From assembly GCA_963705325.1 (NCBI GenBank), contig OY970069.1, positions 2,418,001 to 2,482,000 of the forward strand: 64,000 bases of DNA, written 5' to 3'. Under the pieces are notes generated by a model. That model ran no database searches, was not told the origin of the DNA, and saw only the letters and a program-made list of their open reading frames with translations. The stretch is from DATARH01 sp963705325. Its GTDB lineage: Bacteria > Pseudomonadota > Alphaproteobacteria > ATCC43930 > CGMCC-115725. The position numbers and the translations under genes are program-made. Positions 16,482 through 25,385 of this stretch are shown here, one piece after another (position 1 is the stretch's first letter; the number at the start of each line of letters is the position of its first letter).

Positions 16482-17630
16482 GTGGCGCGAACCGTCCTCG
16501 TCGTCGGCGGCAGCGGCGCATTCGGCCGGCGGCTGGTCGATGGGCTCCTCGCAACCACCGATTTCGACATCGTGATCGCCGGGCGCCACCCGGAGCAGGC
16601 GACCGCGCAACTCGCCGCGCTCGGTGCCCGCGCGCGGGCGCAGCGGCTCGACACCATGACGGTGACGACAGAAGCATTGGCCGCGACCGGGGCCTTTATC
16701 GTCGTCGACGCGGCGGGACCATTTCAGGGCGCCGCTTACCGGGTGGCGCGGGCGGCGATCGCGGCGGGGCTGCACTACGTTGACCTCGCCGATGCCCGCG
16801 ACTTCGTCGCCGGCTTCGCCGCGCTCGACGCCGAGGCGCGCGTCGCCGGGGTTGTCGCGCTGACCGGCGCCAGCTCGACCCCGGCGCTGTCGCATGCAGT
16901 GCTCGACAAGCTTACCGCCGGTTGGCGCCGCATCGACACCGTCGAGATCGCCATCTCGCCGGGCAACCGCAACTCGCCGCGCGGGCTTTCGGTGATCCGG
17001 GCGATCCTCAGCTATGCCGGCCAGCCCGTGCGCGTTTTCGCCGGCGGCGCATGGACCGTGCGGCGCGGCTGGGGACGCCCGATCCGCCGCGACATGCCCG
17101 GGCTCGGCAAGCGCTGGCTGTCGCTGTGCGAGACGCCCGATCTCGACCTGGTGCCGGCGCGCTTTGCCCCGATACAAGCCGCGATCTTTCGCGCCGGACT
17201 GGAGCTAGCGGTCATGCACCTCGGGCTGTGCGCGGCAGGGTTGCTCGTGCAGCTGAGGGTGCTGCGCTCGCTCGTGCCCTTCGCGCCGCCACTCCGCTGG
17301 ATCGCCGAGCGGCTGAAGGGTTTCGGCAGCGAACGCGGCGGCATGCTGGTCGAGGTCACGGGGCTGGACGCCGCGGGGCGTTTGGTCCGCGCCGCCTGGT
17401 CGCTGGTCGCGGAGGCGGGCGACGGACCGGCGGTGCCGACCTTGCCGGCGCTAGCCGCGATCCGCGCGCTGGCCGACGGGCGGCTGAGCGAACCCGGTGC
17501 CCGGGCCTGTGTCGGCGTGCTAGACCTCGCCTCACTTGAGCGCGAATTCGCCCGCTACCGGATCGCCACCCAAATCACGACTAGTGCCGCTGATGCCGCC
17601 ATCCCCGTTCGAGCAGCTCCTCGGCCCTGA
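16482..17630 (+). CDS. Saccharopine dehydrogenase-like oxidoreductase
   Basis: A 382-residue protein with an N-terminal Rossmann domain (TVLVVGGSGAFGRRLVDGLLA) and the saccharopine dehydrogenase-type segment VVDAAGPFQGAAYRVARAAI...HYVDLADARDF. Members act on varied substrates, and the true reaction is unknown. The GTG start 16482 follows the DCC gene directly. It overlaps the DUF4166 gene by 38 bases; these two are frequently adjacent or fused in other bacteria, which argues for one functional unit. Confidence 0.8.
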   Translation: MARTVLVVGGSGAFGRRLVDGLLATTDFDIVIAGRHPEQATAQLAALGARARAQRLDTMTVTTEALAATGAFIVVDAAGPFQGAAYRVARAAIAAGLHYVDLADARDFVAGFAALDAEARVAGVVALTGASSTPALSHAVLDKLTAGWRRIDTVEIAISPGNRNSPRGLSVIRAILSYAGQPVRVFAGGAWTVRRGWGRPIRRDMPGLGKRWLSLCETPDLDLVPARFAPIQAAIFRAGLELAVMHLGLCAAGLLVQLRVLRSLVPFAPPLRWIAERLKGFGSERGGMLVEVTGLDAAGRLVRAAWSLVAEAGDGPAVPTLPALAAIRALADGRLSEPGARACVGVLDLASLEREFARYRIATQITTSAADAAIPVRAAPRP

Positions 17631-18135
17631 CTTCGCGCTGCTGCCCGAGCCGGTGCGGCGGTTCCACAGCTTTCGCGCCGACACGGCGACGGCCGGCATG
17701 GCCGACATCACCTCGCCGCGCGGGTTCCTGCCGTGGCTGATCTGCAAGGTCTCCGGCCTGCCGGCGCCCGGCAGGGAGGTGCCGGTGACGGTGGGCTTCC
17801 AGATCAACCCCGACGGCAGCCAGTTCTGGCGCCGGCGGTTTGCTCGGCGCCGCTACGAAAGCGGGTTTACCGCCGGGCAGGGCCGTTATGCCGGGCTGCT
17901 GTGCGAACGCTTCTTCCCTTACGTCTTTTTCCACAAGCTGACGGCGAGCCCCGAGGGGTTGCGTTGGGATTTGGTGCGCTGGCGGCTGTTGTTTCTGCCG
18001 TTGCCGCGCTGGCTGATGCCGATCGCCGTCTGCTTCGAGAGCGGCGACGCCGACCGCTTCGTCTTCGACATCGACGCGGCGTTTCGCATTATAGGCCCGA
18101 TCATTCATTATCGCGGCTGGCTGACGCAGCAGTAG
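17593..18135 (+). CDS. DUF4166 domain-containing protein
   Basis: A 180-residue protein. The DUF4166 pattern is clear: SPFEQLLGPDFALLPEPVRRFH, GFLPWLICKVSGLPAPGREVPVTV, and SGFTAGQGRYAG ending with HYRGWLTQQ. Function is unknown; it is usually paired with the upstream oxidoreductase type. ATG 17593 starts inside the previous gene, and a GTG 9 bases earlier is possible. Confidence 0.8.
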   Translation: MPPSPFEQLLGPDFALLPEPVRRFHSFRADTATAGMADITSPRGFLPWLICKVSGLPAPGREVPVTVGFQINPDGSQFWRRRFARRRYESGFTAGQGRYAGLLCERFFPYVFFHKLTASPEGLRWDLVRWRLLFLPLPRWLMPIAVCFESGDADRFVFDIDAAFRIIGPIIHYRGWLTQQ

Positions 18136-18150
18136 AAAGGGGGGCGCGCC

Positions 18151-19482
18151 ATGGCACCGCGGGTCGATCCGGTCGCGTCGGACGAGGCGCTTCCCGCGCG
18201 GGCCGACGTCGTCGTTATCGGCGGCGGCATCATCGGCACCAGCGCCGCGCTGTTCCTGGCGCAAAAAGGCATCAGCGTCGTCCTGTGCGAGAAAGGCCAC
18301 ATCGCCGGCGAGCAATCGAGCCGTAATTGGGGTTGGTGCCGCAAGATGGCGCGCGACCCGCGCGAAGTCCCGCTGGTCATCGAAAGCCTCCGTCTCTGGG
18401 AACGGATGAACGAGACGGTCGAGGCCGAGACCGGTTTCCGCACCTGCGGCATCATGTATCTCGGCGAGACCGAGGCCGATCTCGCCCGTCTCGATGCCTG
18501 GCTCGAGCACGCCCGCGAATACCAGCTCGACACACGCATCATCGGCGGCGCCGAGGTGGCGGAGCGCCTGCCCGGGCTCGCCAAGAAATGGGCCGGCGCG
18601 CTCTACACCGCGAGCGATGGCAAGGGAGAGCCGCAACTGGCGGCGCCCGCCATCGCCAATGCCGCGCGGCGACATGGCGCCAGCATCCACACCAACTGCG
18701 CGGCGCGCGGGATCGAGACCGCGGGCGGCCGGGTCGCCGCCGTGGTCACTGAGAAGGGGCGCCTCGCCTGCCAGTCGGCGGTGCTCTCCGGCGGCGCCTG
18801 GTCGCGCCTCTTCTGCGGCAATCTCGGGGTCGAGCTGCCGCAATTGAAGGTGCTGGGTTCGGTGATGCGCACCGAAAAGCTCGACGGCGGCCCGGAGATT
18901 TCCTCCTCGGGCGGCCTGTTCGGCTACCGCAAGCGGATGGACGGCGGCTACACCATCGCCACGCTCGGGGTGCGGACGATCGACCTGGTCCCGGACAATT
19001 TCCGGCTGATGTTCGATTACCTGCCGGCGGCGCGGCTGCACTGGAAAAAACTGCGCTTCCGCTTCGGCAGCCGCTTCGCCGAGGAATGGCGGATGAAGCG
19101 CAAATGGGCGCTCGACGAGGCGACCCCGTTCGAGGCGGTGCGCATGCTCGATCCCGCCGGCGACCCGTTTGTGCTGGAGCGGGCGCGCGCCAGCATCGCC
19201 GAATCGTTTCCCGCCTTCCGCGACGTCAAGATCGCCGAAAGCTGGGGCGGGATGATTGACGTGATGCCCGACGCGATCCCGGTAATCTCGGCGGTCGATA
19301 AGGTGCCGGGCTTCTTTATCGCCACCGGCTTTTCCGGCCACGGCTTCGGCGTCGGCCCCGGCGCCGGTCGCCTGGTCGCCGACATGGTGGCGGGCGGCCC
19401 GACTATCGTCGACCCGGCGCCGTTCCGCCTGTCGCGCTTTACCGACGGCTCGAACCCGCGCCCCCACCCGCTGGCGAGCTGA
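18151..19482 (+). CDS. FAD-dependent oxidoreductase, DAO family
   Basis: A 443-residue D-amino-acid-oxidase-fold flavoprotein. The dinucleotide motif is VVVIGGGIIGTSAALFLAQKG near residues 20-40, followed by GEQSSRNWGWCRKMARDPRE, a signature of the branch that oxidises amine-containing substrates such as opines, dimethylglycine or D-amino acids. The C-terminal FAD contact is FIATGFSGHGFGVGPGAG. A GAAAGGGGGG ribosome site supports ATG 18151. It starts the four-gene oxidase block; the electron acceptor is unknown. Confidence 0.85.
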   Translation: MAPRVDPVASDEALPARADVVVIGGGIIGTSAALFLAQKGISVVLCEKGHIAGEQSSRNWGWCRKMARDPREVPLVIESLRLWERMNETVEAETGFRTCGIMYLGETEADLARLDAWLEHAREYQLDTRIIGGAEVAERLPGLAKKWAGALYTASDGKGEPQLAAPAIANAARRHGASIHTNCAARGIETAGGRVAAVVTEKGRLACQSAVLSGGAWSRLFCGNLGVELPQLKVLGSVMRTEKLDGGPEISSSGGLFGYRKRMDGGYTIATLGVRTIDLVPDNFRLMFDYLPAARLHWKKLRFRFGSRFAEEWRMKRKWALDEATPFEAVRMLDPAGDPFVLERARASIAESFPAFRDVKIAESWGGMIDVMPDAIPVISAVDKVPGFFIATGFSGHGFGVGPGAGRLVADMVAGGPTIVDPAPFRLSRFTDGSNPRPHPLAS

Positions 19483-19557
19483 AACCGGACGCCCCTGCGG
19501 CAAGAAGGGCGGGCGCCGCCGCTTCTGATCGAGGCGGCCGCGCCGTATGATCGTGCC

Positions 19558-20673
19558 ATGCAGCGTTTCGATGCGATCGTCATCGGCGGCGGGCTGGTCG
19601 GCTCCGCCATCGCCTATGGCCTGGCGCGCGCGGGGCTGAAGCCGGCGCTCCTCGACGAAGGCGACGTCGCGTTTCGCGCCTCGCGCGGCAATTTCGGCCT
19701 CGTCTGGGTGCAGTCCAAGGGGCTCGGCGCGCCGCACTACCAGCGCTGGACCCGGCTCTCCTCCGAGGAATGGCCGTCTCTCGCCGCCGAGCTCAACGAG
19801 CGTACCGGAATCGATACCGGCCTTGAGCAGCCGGGCGGCGTGCATCTCTGCCTCAGCGATGCCGAATTCGACGAGCGCCGCGCCCGCATGGAGCAGATGG
19901 GCGCGCAGGCCGGCAATTTCGGCTTCGAGTACAAGATGCTCGGCCCCGCCGAACTCAAGGACATGCTCCCGGGCATCGGCCCGGCGGTCGTCGGCGCGTC
20001 CTGGACCCGCTATGATGGCCACGCGAATTCACTCAACCTGCTGCACGCGCTGCACCGGGGCTTCGTCGCGCGCGGCGGCGCCTACCTCCCCAACCGCACC
20101 GTCGATTACGCCGGCGTCGCACCGGGCGATTTTCGGCTCGGCTCCGGCGCCGACGAGATTTGCGCGCCGAAAATCGTGCTCGCCGCCGGGCTCGGCAACG
20201 CCAAGCTCGCGCCGCTCTTCGGGCTCAGCGCCCCCGTCCGCCCGCAGCGCGGCCAGATCCTCGTCACCGAGCGCGCCCGCCGAGTCTTCGCGATGCCGAC
20301 CACCACTGTGCGGCAGACGGTCGAGGGCGGCATCATGATCGGCGACAGCATGGAGGATGTCGGCTTCGACACCTCGCAGCGCCCCGACGTGATGGCGGCG
20401 ATGGCCGAACGCGCGGTCAAATCATTCCCCTGGCTTGCCGAGTTGCAGGTGGTGCGCGCCTGGGCGGCGCTGCGCGTGATGCCGCCCGACGGCACCCCCA
20501 TTTACGACGAGAGCGAGAAGTTTCCCGGCGCCTTCACCGCCAATTGCCACAGCGGGGTGACCCTCGCCGGCGCGCACGCCAACGCCTTCGCGCCGATGGT
20601 CGCCGCCGGCGCGCTCGCGCCCGAGCTGGCGGCGTTCTCCGCCAAGCGCTTCGATGTTCCGCAAGCGGCCTGA
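19558..20673 (+). CDS. FAD-binding oxidoreductase, opine oxidase subunit B-like
   Basis: A 371-residue second DAO-fold protein (AIVIGGGLVGSAIAYGLARAG at residues 5-25, then FRASRGNFGLVWVQSKGLG). This branch includes the B subunits of octopine/nopaline oxidase and HcnC of glycine-dependent cyanide synthase. It overlaps the 2Fe-2S gene by 20 bases, and the BFD flavoprotein follows, giving the full A-B-plus-ferredoxin set. It probably oxidises an imino or amino acid at the membrane face. Confidence 0.82.
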   Translation: MQRFDAIVIGGGLVGSAIAYGLARAGLKPALLDEGDVAFRASRGNFGLVWVQSKGLGAPHYQRWTRLSSEEWPSLAAELNERTGIDTGLEQPGGVHLCLSDAEFDERRARMEQMGAQAGNFGFEYKMLGPAELKDMLPGIGPAVVGASWTRYDGHANSLNLLHALHRGFVARGGAYLPNRTVDYAGVAPGDFRLGSGADEICAPKIVLAAGLGNAKLAPLFGLSAPVRPQRGQILVTERARRVFAMPTTTVRQTVEGGIMIGDSMEDVGFDTSQRPDVMAAMAERAVKSFPWLAELQVVRAWAALRVMPPDGTPIYDESEKFPGAFTANCHSGVTLAGAHANAFAPMVAAGALAPELAAFSAKRFDVPQAA

Positions 20674-20953
20674 GAGCCGGGCCGCGACGGTGCCGGTCAC
20701 GGTCGAAGGGATCGACATGCGCGTGCCCGAGGGCATTTCGGCCGCCGCGGTGATGCTTCTTGCCGGCCTCGGCAGCACCCGCGTGACTCCGGTCACCGGC
20801 GCTCCCCGAGCGCCCTATTGCTTGATGGGCGTGTGCTTCGATTGCCTCGCCGAGATCGACGGCCAGCCCAACCGGCAGAGCTGCATGGTCACCGTCGCGC
20901 CCGGCATGGCGATCCGGCGCCAGCGCGGCAAGCGCGCGGTCGCGGCGGAATGA
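20654..20953 (+). CDS. (2Fe-2S)-binding protein, HcnA-like
   Basis: A 99-residue small subunit with the ring C-L-M-G-V-C-F-D-C followed by a fourth cysteine in RQSCMVTV, the plant-type ferredoxin arrangement of HcnA-like subunits. It would relay electrons between the two flavoproteins. The start lies within the preceding gene, indicating coupling. Confidence 0.85.
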   Translation: MFRKRPESRAATVPVTVEGIDMRVPEGISAAAVMLLAGLGSTRVTPVTGAPRAPYCLMGVCFDCLAEIDGQPNRQSCMVTVAPGMAIRRQRGKRAVAAE

Positions 20954-20960
20954 TGTCGCT

Positions 20961-21048
20961 GTCATTGCGAGCGAAGCGAAGCAATCTCGTGCCAAGCGCG
21001 TACCCTCTTCGAGATTGCCGCGTCGCGCTGCGTGCTCCTCGCAATGAC
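20961..21048. repeat. GTCATTGCGAGC palindromic repeat inside operon
   Basis: The left arm is gtcattgcgagcgaagcgaa followed by gcaatctcg (20961-20989); the right arm 21010-21048 is the reverse complement type, ending ctcctcgcaatgac. This is the very common dispersed GTCATTGCGAG palindrome of alphaproteobacteria. A partial relative occurs at 40320-40394. Here it fills the only gap between two genes that should be in one operon. Confidence 0.8.
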
Positions 21049-21059
21049 GGCGGTTTCGA

Positions 21060-22424
21060 ATGACGCCTGACCGCGTGGACTTCGCCATTGTCGGCGCCGG
21101 GCCGGCCGGGATGGCTGCGGCGACCTTGGCCGCCGAACTCGGCCTTGAGACCGTGCTGATCGACGAGCAAAACGCACCCGGTGGCCAGATTTATCGCGGT
21201 ATCGAAAGCGCGGGGCATACCGCGCCGCTCGGCGCCGACTACCTCGCGGGGAAGCTGCTCGCCGCCGATTTCCGCGCCAGCGGTGCCAGCTACCGCCCGG
21301 CGGCAACGGTCTGGCACATCGACTCCGACGGCACGCTCTCGCTCATTGCCGCCGGCGGAACCGAGACGATCCGCGCCCGACGAATCCTCCTTGCCACTGG
21401 CGCGATCGAGCGGCCGGCGCCGATCCCCGGCTGGACCTTACCCGGGGTGATCACCGCCGGCGCGGCGCAAATCATGCTCAAGACCGGCGACCTGGTGCCC
21501 GCCGGCCGCGCGGTGCTGGCGGGGCAGGGGCCGCTCCTCTGGTTGATCGCGGCTCAGCTGATTCGCGCCGGCGCCCCGCCGGCGGCGATGCTGCTCACCG
21601 CGCCGCACGCCAATTACCACGCCGCCGCGCGCTTGCTCCCGCGCGCGCTGTGGCCGGCGCGCCACATGTTGCGGAAAGGCCTCGGCCTGATCTACGAGGT
21701 GCGCCGCGCCGGCATTCCGATCCGCCGCGAAGTTACCGGCCTGCGCGCTGTCGGCCGCGGTCGGCTCGAAGCCGTCGCGTGGGATTCCGGCGAGATGCCG
21801 GCCGATCTTCTGCTGCTGCATGAGGGCGTGATCCCCAATGCACAGATAAGCTTGGCATTGGGATTGGAACACCGCTGGGACGACGTCCAATTGTGCTGGC
21901 GACCGGTTGTCGACGAGTGGGGCGCCACAAACCTGCAAACGGTCGCGATCGCCGGCGACGGCGCGGGTATCGCCGGAGCCGAGGCGGCGGCGCTCACCGG
22001 GCGGCTCGCCGCGCTCGACGCAGCCTCGTTTCTCGACCGGCTCGACCCGGCGGAGCGTGATCGCCGTGCGGCCCCATTGCGCGTTGGGCTTCGCCGCGAG
22101 TTGGCGATCCGCCCGTTGCTCGACCGGCTCTACCGTCCGGCGCCCACAATTCTGGTCCCGCCCGACGACGTCATTGCCTGCCGCTGCGAGGAGGTGACTG
22201 TCGCGCAAATCCGCCGCGCCGCGCGGCTTGGCGCGCAAGGCCCCAACCAGGCCAAGGCGTTTACCCGCTGCGGCATGGGCCCGTGCCAGGGCCGCCTCTG
22301 CGGCCCGACCGTTTCCGCCGTGATGGCCGACACGCTCGGCAAACCGATCCAGGACATCGGTGCGTACCGCCCGCGCGCGCCCTACAAGCCGATCACCCTC
22401 GGCGCGCTCGCCGGCCTCGAATAG
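21060..22424 (+). CDS. NAD(P)/FAD-dependent oxidoreductase with BFD-like [2Fe-2S] domain (opine oxidase subunit A / HcnB-like)
   Basis: A 454-residue flavoprotein. The N-terminal FAD motif is FAIVGAGPAGMAAATLAAELG; a second dinucleotide fold is near residue 150 (GRAVLAGQGPLLWLIAAQL). The C-terminal BFD-like 2Fe-2S binding motif is CRCEEVTVAQI...TRCGMGPCQGRLCG. With the two upstream subunits it forms a predicted heterotrimeric opine/D-hydroxyproline/glycine-type dehydrogenase. The start ATG follows the palindromic repeat by 11 bases. Which imino acid is oxidised cannot be told. Confidence 0.85.
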   Translation: MTPDRVDFAIVGAGPAGMAAATLAAELGLETVLIDEQNAPGGQIYRGIESAGHTAPLGADYLAGKLLAADFRASGASYRPAATVWHIDSDGTLSLIAAGGTETIRARRILLATGAIERPAPIPGWTLPGVITAGAAQIMLKTGDLVPAGRAVLAGQGPLLWLIAAQLIRAGAPPAAMLLTAPHANYHAAARLLPRALWPARHMLRKGLGLIYEVRRAGIPIRREVTGLRAVGRGRLEAVAWDSGEMPADLLLLHEGVIPNAQISLALGLEHRWDDVQLCWRPVVDEWGATNLQTVAIAGDGAGIAGAEAAALTGRLAALDAASFLDRLDPAERDRRAAPLRVGLRRELAIRPLLDRLYRPAPTILVPPDDVIACRCEEVTVAQIRRAARLGAQGPNQAKAFTRCGMGPCQGRLCGPTVSAVMADTLGKPIQDIGAYRPRAPYKPITLGALAGLE

Positions 22425-22495
22425 CGGTTTTGCGTGCCTGGGCCTTGCGCTCCCCCGCATTTGCCCAAAGGATGCGCGATCCCTCTCTAATCGTG

Positions 22496-24617
22496 ATGCC
22501 CGCCATGCCCGATCATCCGCTTGCCCCGCTTCTCGCGCCGCGTTCGGTGGCGATCTTTGGCGCCTCGAACGATCCGACCCGGATCAGCGGGCGCTCGCTG
22601 CGCTATTACCGCGAGGCCGGGTTCAAGGGCGCCATCTACCCGATCAACCCGACCCGCGACGAGGTCCAGGGCTTGAAGGCGTATCCCGATCTGGCCTCGG
22701 TCCCGGGCGCGGTCGATTTCGGCCTGATCGCGGTTCCGGCCAATCTCGCGGTCGAGGCGATGGAGGCCTGCGTCAATAAGGGCGTGCGCGGCGGTCGTCA
22801 TGTTCACCGCTGGCTTCGCCGAGATCGGCGCCGAGGGGCGCGCCCTGCAGGAGCAGATCACCAAGATCGCGCTCGACAGCGGCATCCGCCTCTGCGGGCC
22901 GAATTGCCTCGGCCTCTTCAACATGCGCATCGGCCACACGCCCGACCTTCTCGTCCTTCCTCGAGGAGGGCCCGCCCGCAATCTGGTCCGCTCGGCATGG
23001 TCACCCAATCGGGCGCGTTCGGCACCCACCTCTTGGCGCTGACCGCGCGGCGCGGCATCGCGGTTGGCGTCTGGATGTCGACCGGCAACGAGGCCGAGGT
23101 GCAGGTCGCCGACGGCATCTCGTTCCTCGCCGACGACCCCGAGACCCAGGCGATCGCCTGCTACATGGAGGCGATCCAGGATGGCGAGCGCTTCGCCGCC
23201 GCGGTGAAGAGGGCCCGCGAGAACGGCAAGCCGGTGATCGCGATGAAAGTCGGCGGCTCGGAGATCGGCGCTGCCGCCGCGGCCTCGCACACCGCCTCGC
23301 TCGCCGGCAGCGACGCCGTCTATGACGCGGCGCTGCGCCAGCTCGGGGTCGAGCGCGCCAAGACGCCGGAAGATTTGGTCAGAGATCGCCTATGCCTGCA
23401 CCCGCGGCCGGCTGCCGCGCTCGCGCAAGCTGGCGGTGATGACGATGTCGGGCGGCGCCGGCGTCTTGATGGCCGACGCCGCCGAGGAGCAGGGGCTCGA
23501 CCTCGCGCCGCTCGCCGCCGACTCGCAGAAGACGGTGCTCGAATGGGTGCCGTTCGCCGCGCCGCGCAACCCGGTGGATGTGACCGCCCAGGCGCTCAAC
23601 GACCCGTCAATCCTCGACAAGAGCTTCGACCTGCTGCTCGGCAAGGAGAAATTCCCCTCGATGGTCGGCTTTTTCACCACCTGGGCGTCATCGCCGCAAA
23701 TGGCCGAGCCGCTTTACAAATCGCTGAGCGGCGCCGCCGCGCGCTATCCGGACAGCTACATCGCTCTCTCCGCCATCGCCGCGCCCGAAGATGCAGCGGC
23801 GCTACGAGGCGGCCGGCATTGGCGTTTACGAGGACCCGTGGCGCGCGGTCGAGTCGGTCGCCGCGGCGACCCGCTGCGCCGAGCGCATCGCCACCCCGCC
23901 GCATCCGGTGCCGCCGGTGCCGGCCGGCCTCGCGCCGCTGCCGAGGCACGCGCTCGGCGAGCACGAGGCGAAGGCGATCCTCGCCGCCGCCGGCGTGCCG
24001 ATCCTCGAGGAGCGGCTCGCCACTAGCGAGGCCGCGGCCAAGGCTTGCGCCGATCTCGGCGAGCGGCTGGTGCTGAAGATCGTCTCGCCCGAGATCACCC
24101 ATAAGACCGAAATCGGCGGCGTCATGCTCAACGTCGCCGCCGCAGACGCTGGCTTCCGCCTATACCGGGCTGATGGCCCGCGTCGCCGCAGCGCGCGCCG
24201 CACGCCAATCTCGAAGGCGTGCTGATCTCGCCGATGCTGACCGACGGCGTCGAGATGATCCTCGGCGTCCAGCACGACGGCGTGTTCGGCCCGACCGTGC
24301 TCCTCGGCCTCGGCGGCATCTTTGTCGAGGTGCTGCGCGATGTGACCTTCCGCGTCGCGCCATTCGGCCTGGAAGAGGCGCGCGCGATGATCGGCGAGCT
24401 GCGCGGCGCCGCGATCCTCAAGGGCGCGCGCGGCAAGCCGCCCGGCGATCTCGAAGCGCTGGCCCAGACCCTGTCGAAGCTGTCGCTCTTCGCCGCCGCG
24501 CAAAAGGGCCAGTTCTCGTCGATCGACATCAACCCGCTGCTGGTCCGCCCGCAAGGCAAGGGCGTCGTCGCCCTCGACGCCCTCATCGTCACCGAAGCGA
24601 CGCCGGCCGGGCATTGA
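22496..24617 (+). pseudogene. Acetate--CoA ligase family (ADP-forming type) protein with seven +1 frameshifts
   Basis: Reading across frames restores a 704-residue protein of the fused alpha-beta acyl-CoA synthetase family. It has a CoA-binding domain (PRSVAIFGASNDPTRISGRS), a succinyl-CoA-synthetase-like domain (GMVTQSGAFGTHLLA) and an ATP-grasp domain (KIVSPEITHKTEIGGV, FGPTVLLGLGGIFVEVL). Every break is a single extra base: about 22790, 22944, 22984, 23381, 23790, 24151 and 24197. No deletion and no internal stop in the restored frame was found. Either the consensus is poor here, or the gene is newly dead in an odd way. ATG 22505 is an alternative start. Confidence 0.8.
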
Positions 24618-24625
24618 CGGTTCCG

Positions 24626-25054
24626 TCAGCTTTCCGGCAATCGCCAGTCGAGACCAGGAAAGCGTGTGTAATCTCGGTCGTAGGTGATCCAGGTACAGCC
24701 GTGTTCGATCGCGAGCGCGGCGAACCACGCATCGGTAACGCGCGCTCCGCGAGTGTCTGTATCGACGCACAAGCGCTGGAAAATCGTCCAATGCCGCTCA
24801 CCTGGTTCCACGACCTCGCAATGCGGCTGCTCCAGCAAGTCCTCACAAAAGCCAAACGCGTCATCGAGGGAACTCGGCTGCCGGTGTATGCGCGGATTTG
24901 TCGTAATGCGAACAAGTGCGCTCAAAGCAAGCGGAGACACGCCAAAGCGCGTTTCGCCTGCGATCACGGTATCAAGCCAGGCCTTGCAAACGGCATGATG
25001 CGAAGCGTCCGCGCGAAATGCGCAAATAAGGACGTTCACGTCTGGCAGGATCAT
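24626..25054 (-). CDS. VapC-type PIN-domain ribonuclease toxin
   Basis: A 142-residue PIN-domain protein, predicted to be the ribonuclease toxin of a type II system. Acidic residues are at Asp5 (PDVNVLICAF), in the middle, in TDAWFAALAIEHG and in TYDRDYTRF. ATG overlaps the antitoxin stop by four bases, with the antitoxin first, the normal VapBC order. It lies at the end of the broken synthetase gene, in the opposite direction. Confidence 0.85.
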   Translation of the reverse strand: MILPDVNVLICAFRADASHHAVCKAWLDTVIAGETRFGVSPLALSALVRITTNPRIHRQPSSLDDAFGFCEDLLEQPHCEVVEPGERHWTIFQRLCVDTDTRGARVTDAWFAALAIEHGCTWITYDRDYTRFPGLDWRLPES

Positions 25055-25317
25055 CGGAGCCGGCGCATCAACTCGATATCGTCCATTTCTTGCAGGCCGG
25101 CAAAATCGTTGAGGTCGATGCCGGGCATCAGACCGCCGGTCGCTGTACTGACGCGCGGCATAGTCCGCTTAACCTTAGTCGCAGAACCGCGATCATCGAG
25201 AACGCGGCGTAACCCGTCCTCGATCAGCGACGTCAACGAACGGCCTTCAACCGCCGCCCTGCGCTTGGCGCGGCTGACCAACTCCTCCGGAAGGCGGACT
25301 GTGGTTCGTGCTGTCAT
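25051..25317 (-). CDS. Ribbon-helix-helix antitoxin
   Basis: An 88-residue protein with an N-terminal ribbon-helix-helix DNA-binding fold (TARTTVRLPEELVSRAKRRA...SLTSLIEDGLRRVL) and a C-terminal tail (DLNDFAGLQEMDDIELMRRL) suited to wrap the PIN toxin. ATG 25317 is used; ATG 25329 lies inside the operator palindrome. RHH antitoxins usually repress their own promoter, and the palindromes just upstream fit that. Confidence 0.8.
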   Translation of the reverse strand: MTARTTVRLPEELVSRAKRRAAVEGRSLTSLIEDGLRRVLDDRGSATKVKRTMPRVSTATGGLMPGIDLNDFAGLQEMDDIELMRRLR

Positions 25318-25352
25318 ATGTCGTGACATATTTGATGATGAGACAATATGTC
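25316..25352. promoter_or_regulatory. Operator palindromes of the toxin-antitoxin operon
   Basis: ATATGTC-GT-GACATAT at 25316-25331 is a perfect 7-bp inverted repeat over the antitoxin start, and GACA-ATA-TGTC at 25342-25352 is a second palindrome with the same half-sites. They are likely binding sites for the RHH antitoxin and place autoregulation at the promoter. The divergent hydantoinase gene starts 34 bases away and could be affected. Confidence 0.55.
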
Positions 25353-25385
25353 AAGTAAGCCTGTCGGCTTTCTATTAGCGCTGCC

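Noticed and set aside
24173..25378. 401-residue plus-strand frame across the synthetase end and the toxin-antitoxin genes
   Set aside because: Only its first residues belong to the broken synthetase; the rest is antisense to the PIN toxin and the RHH antitoxin.
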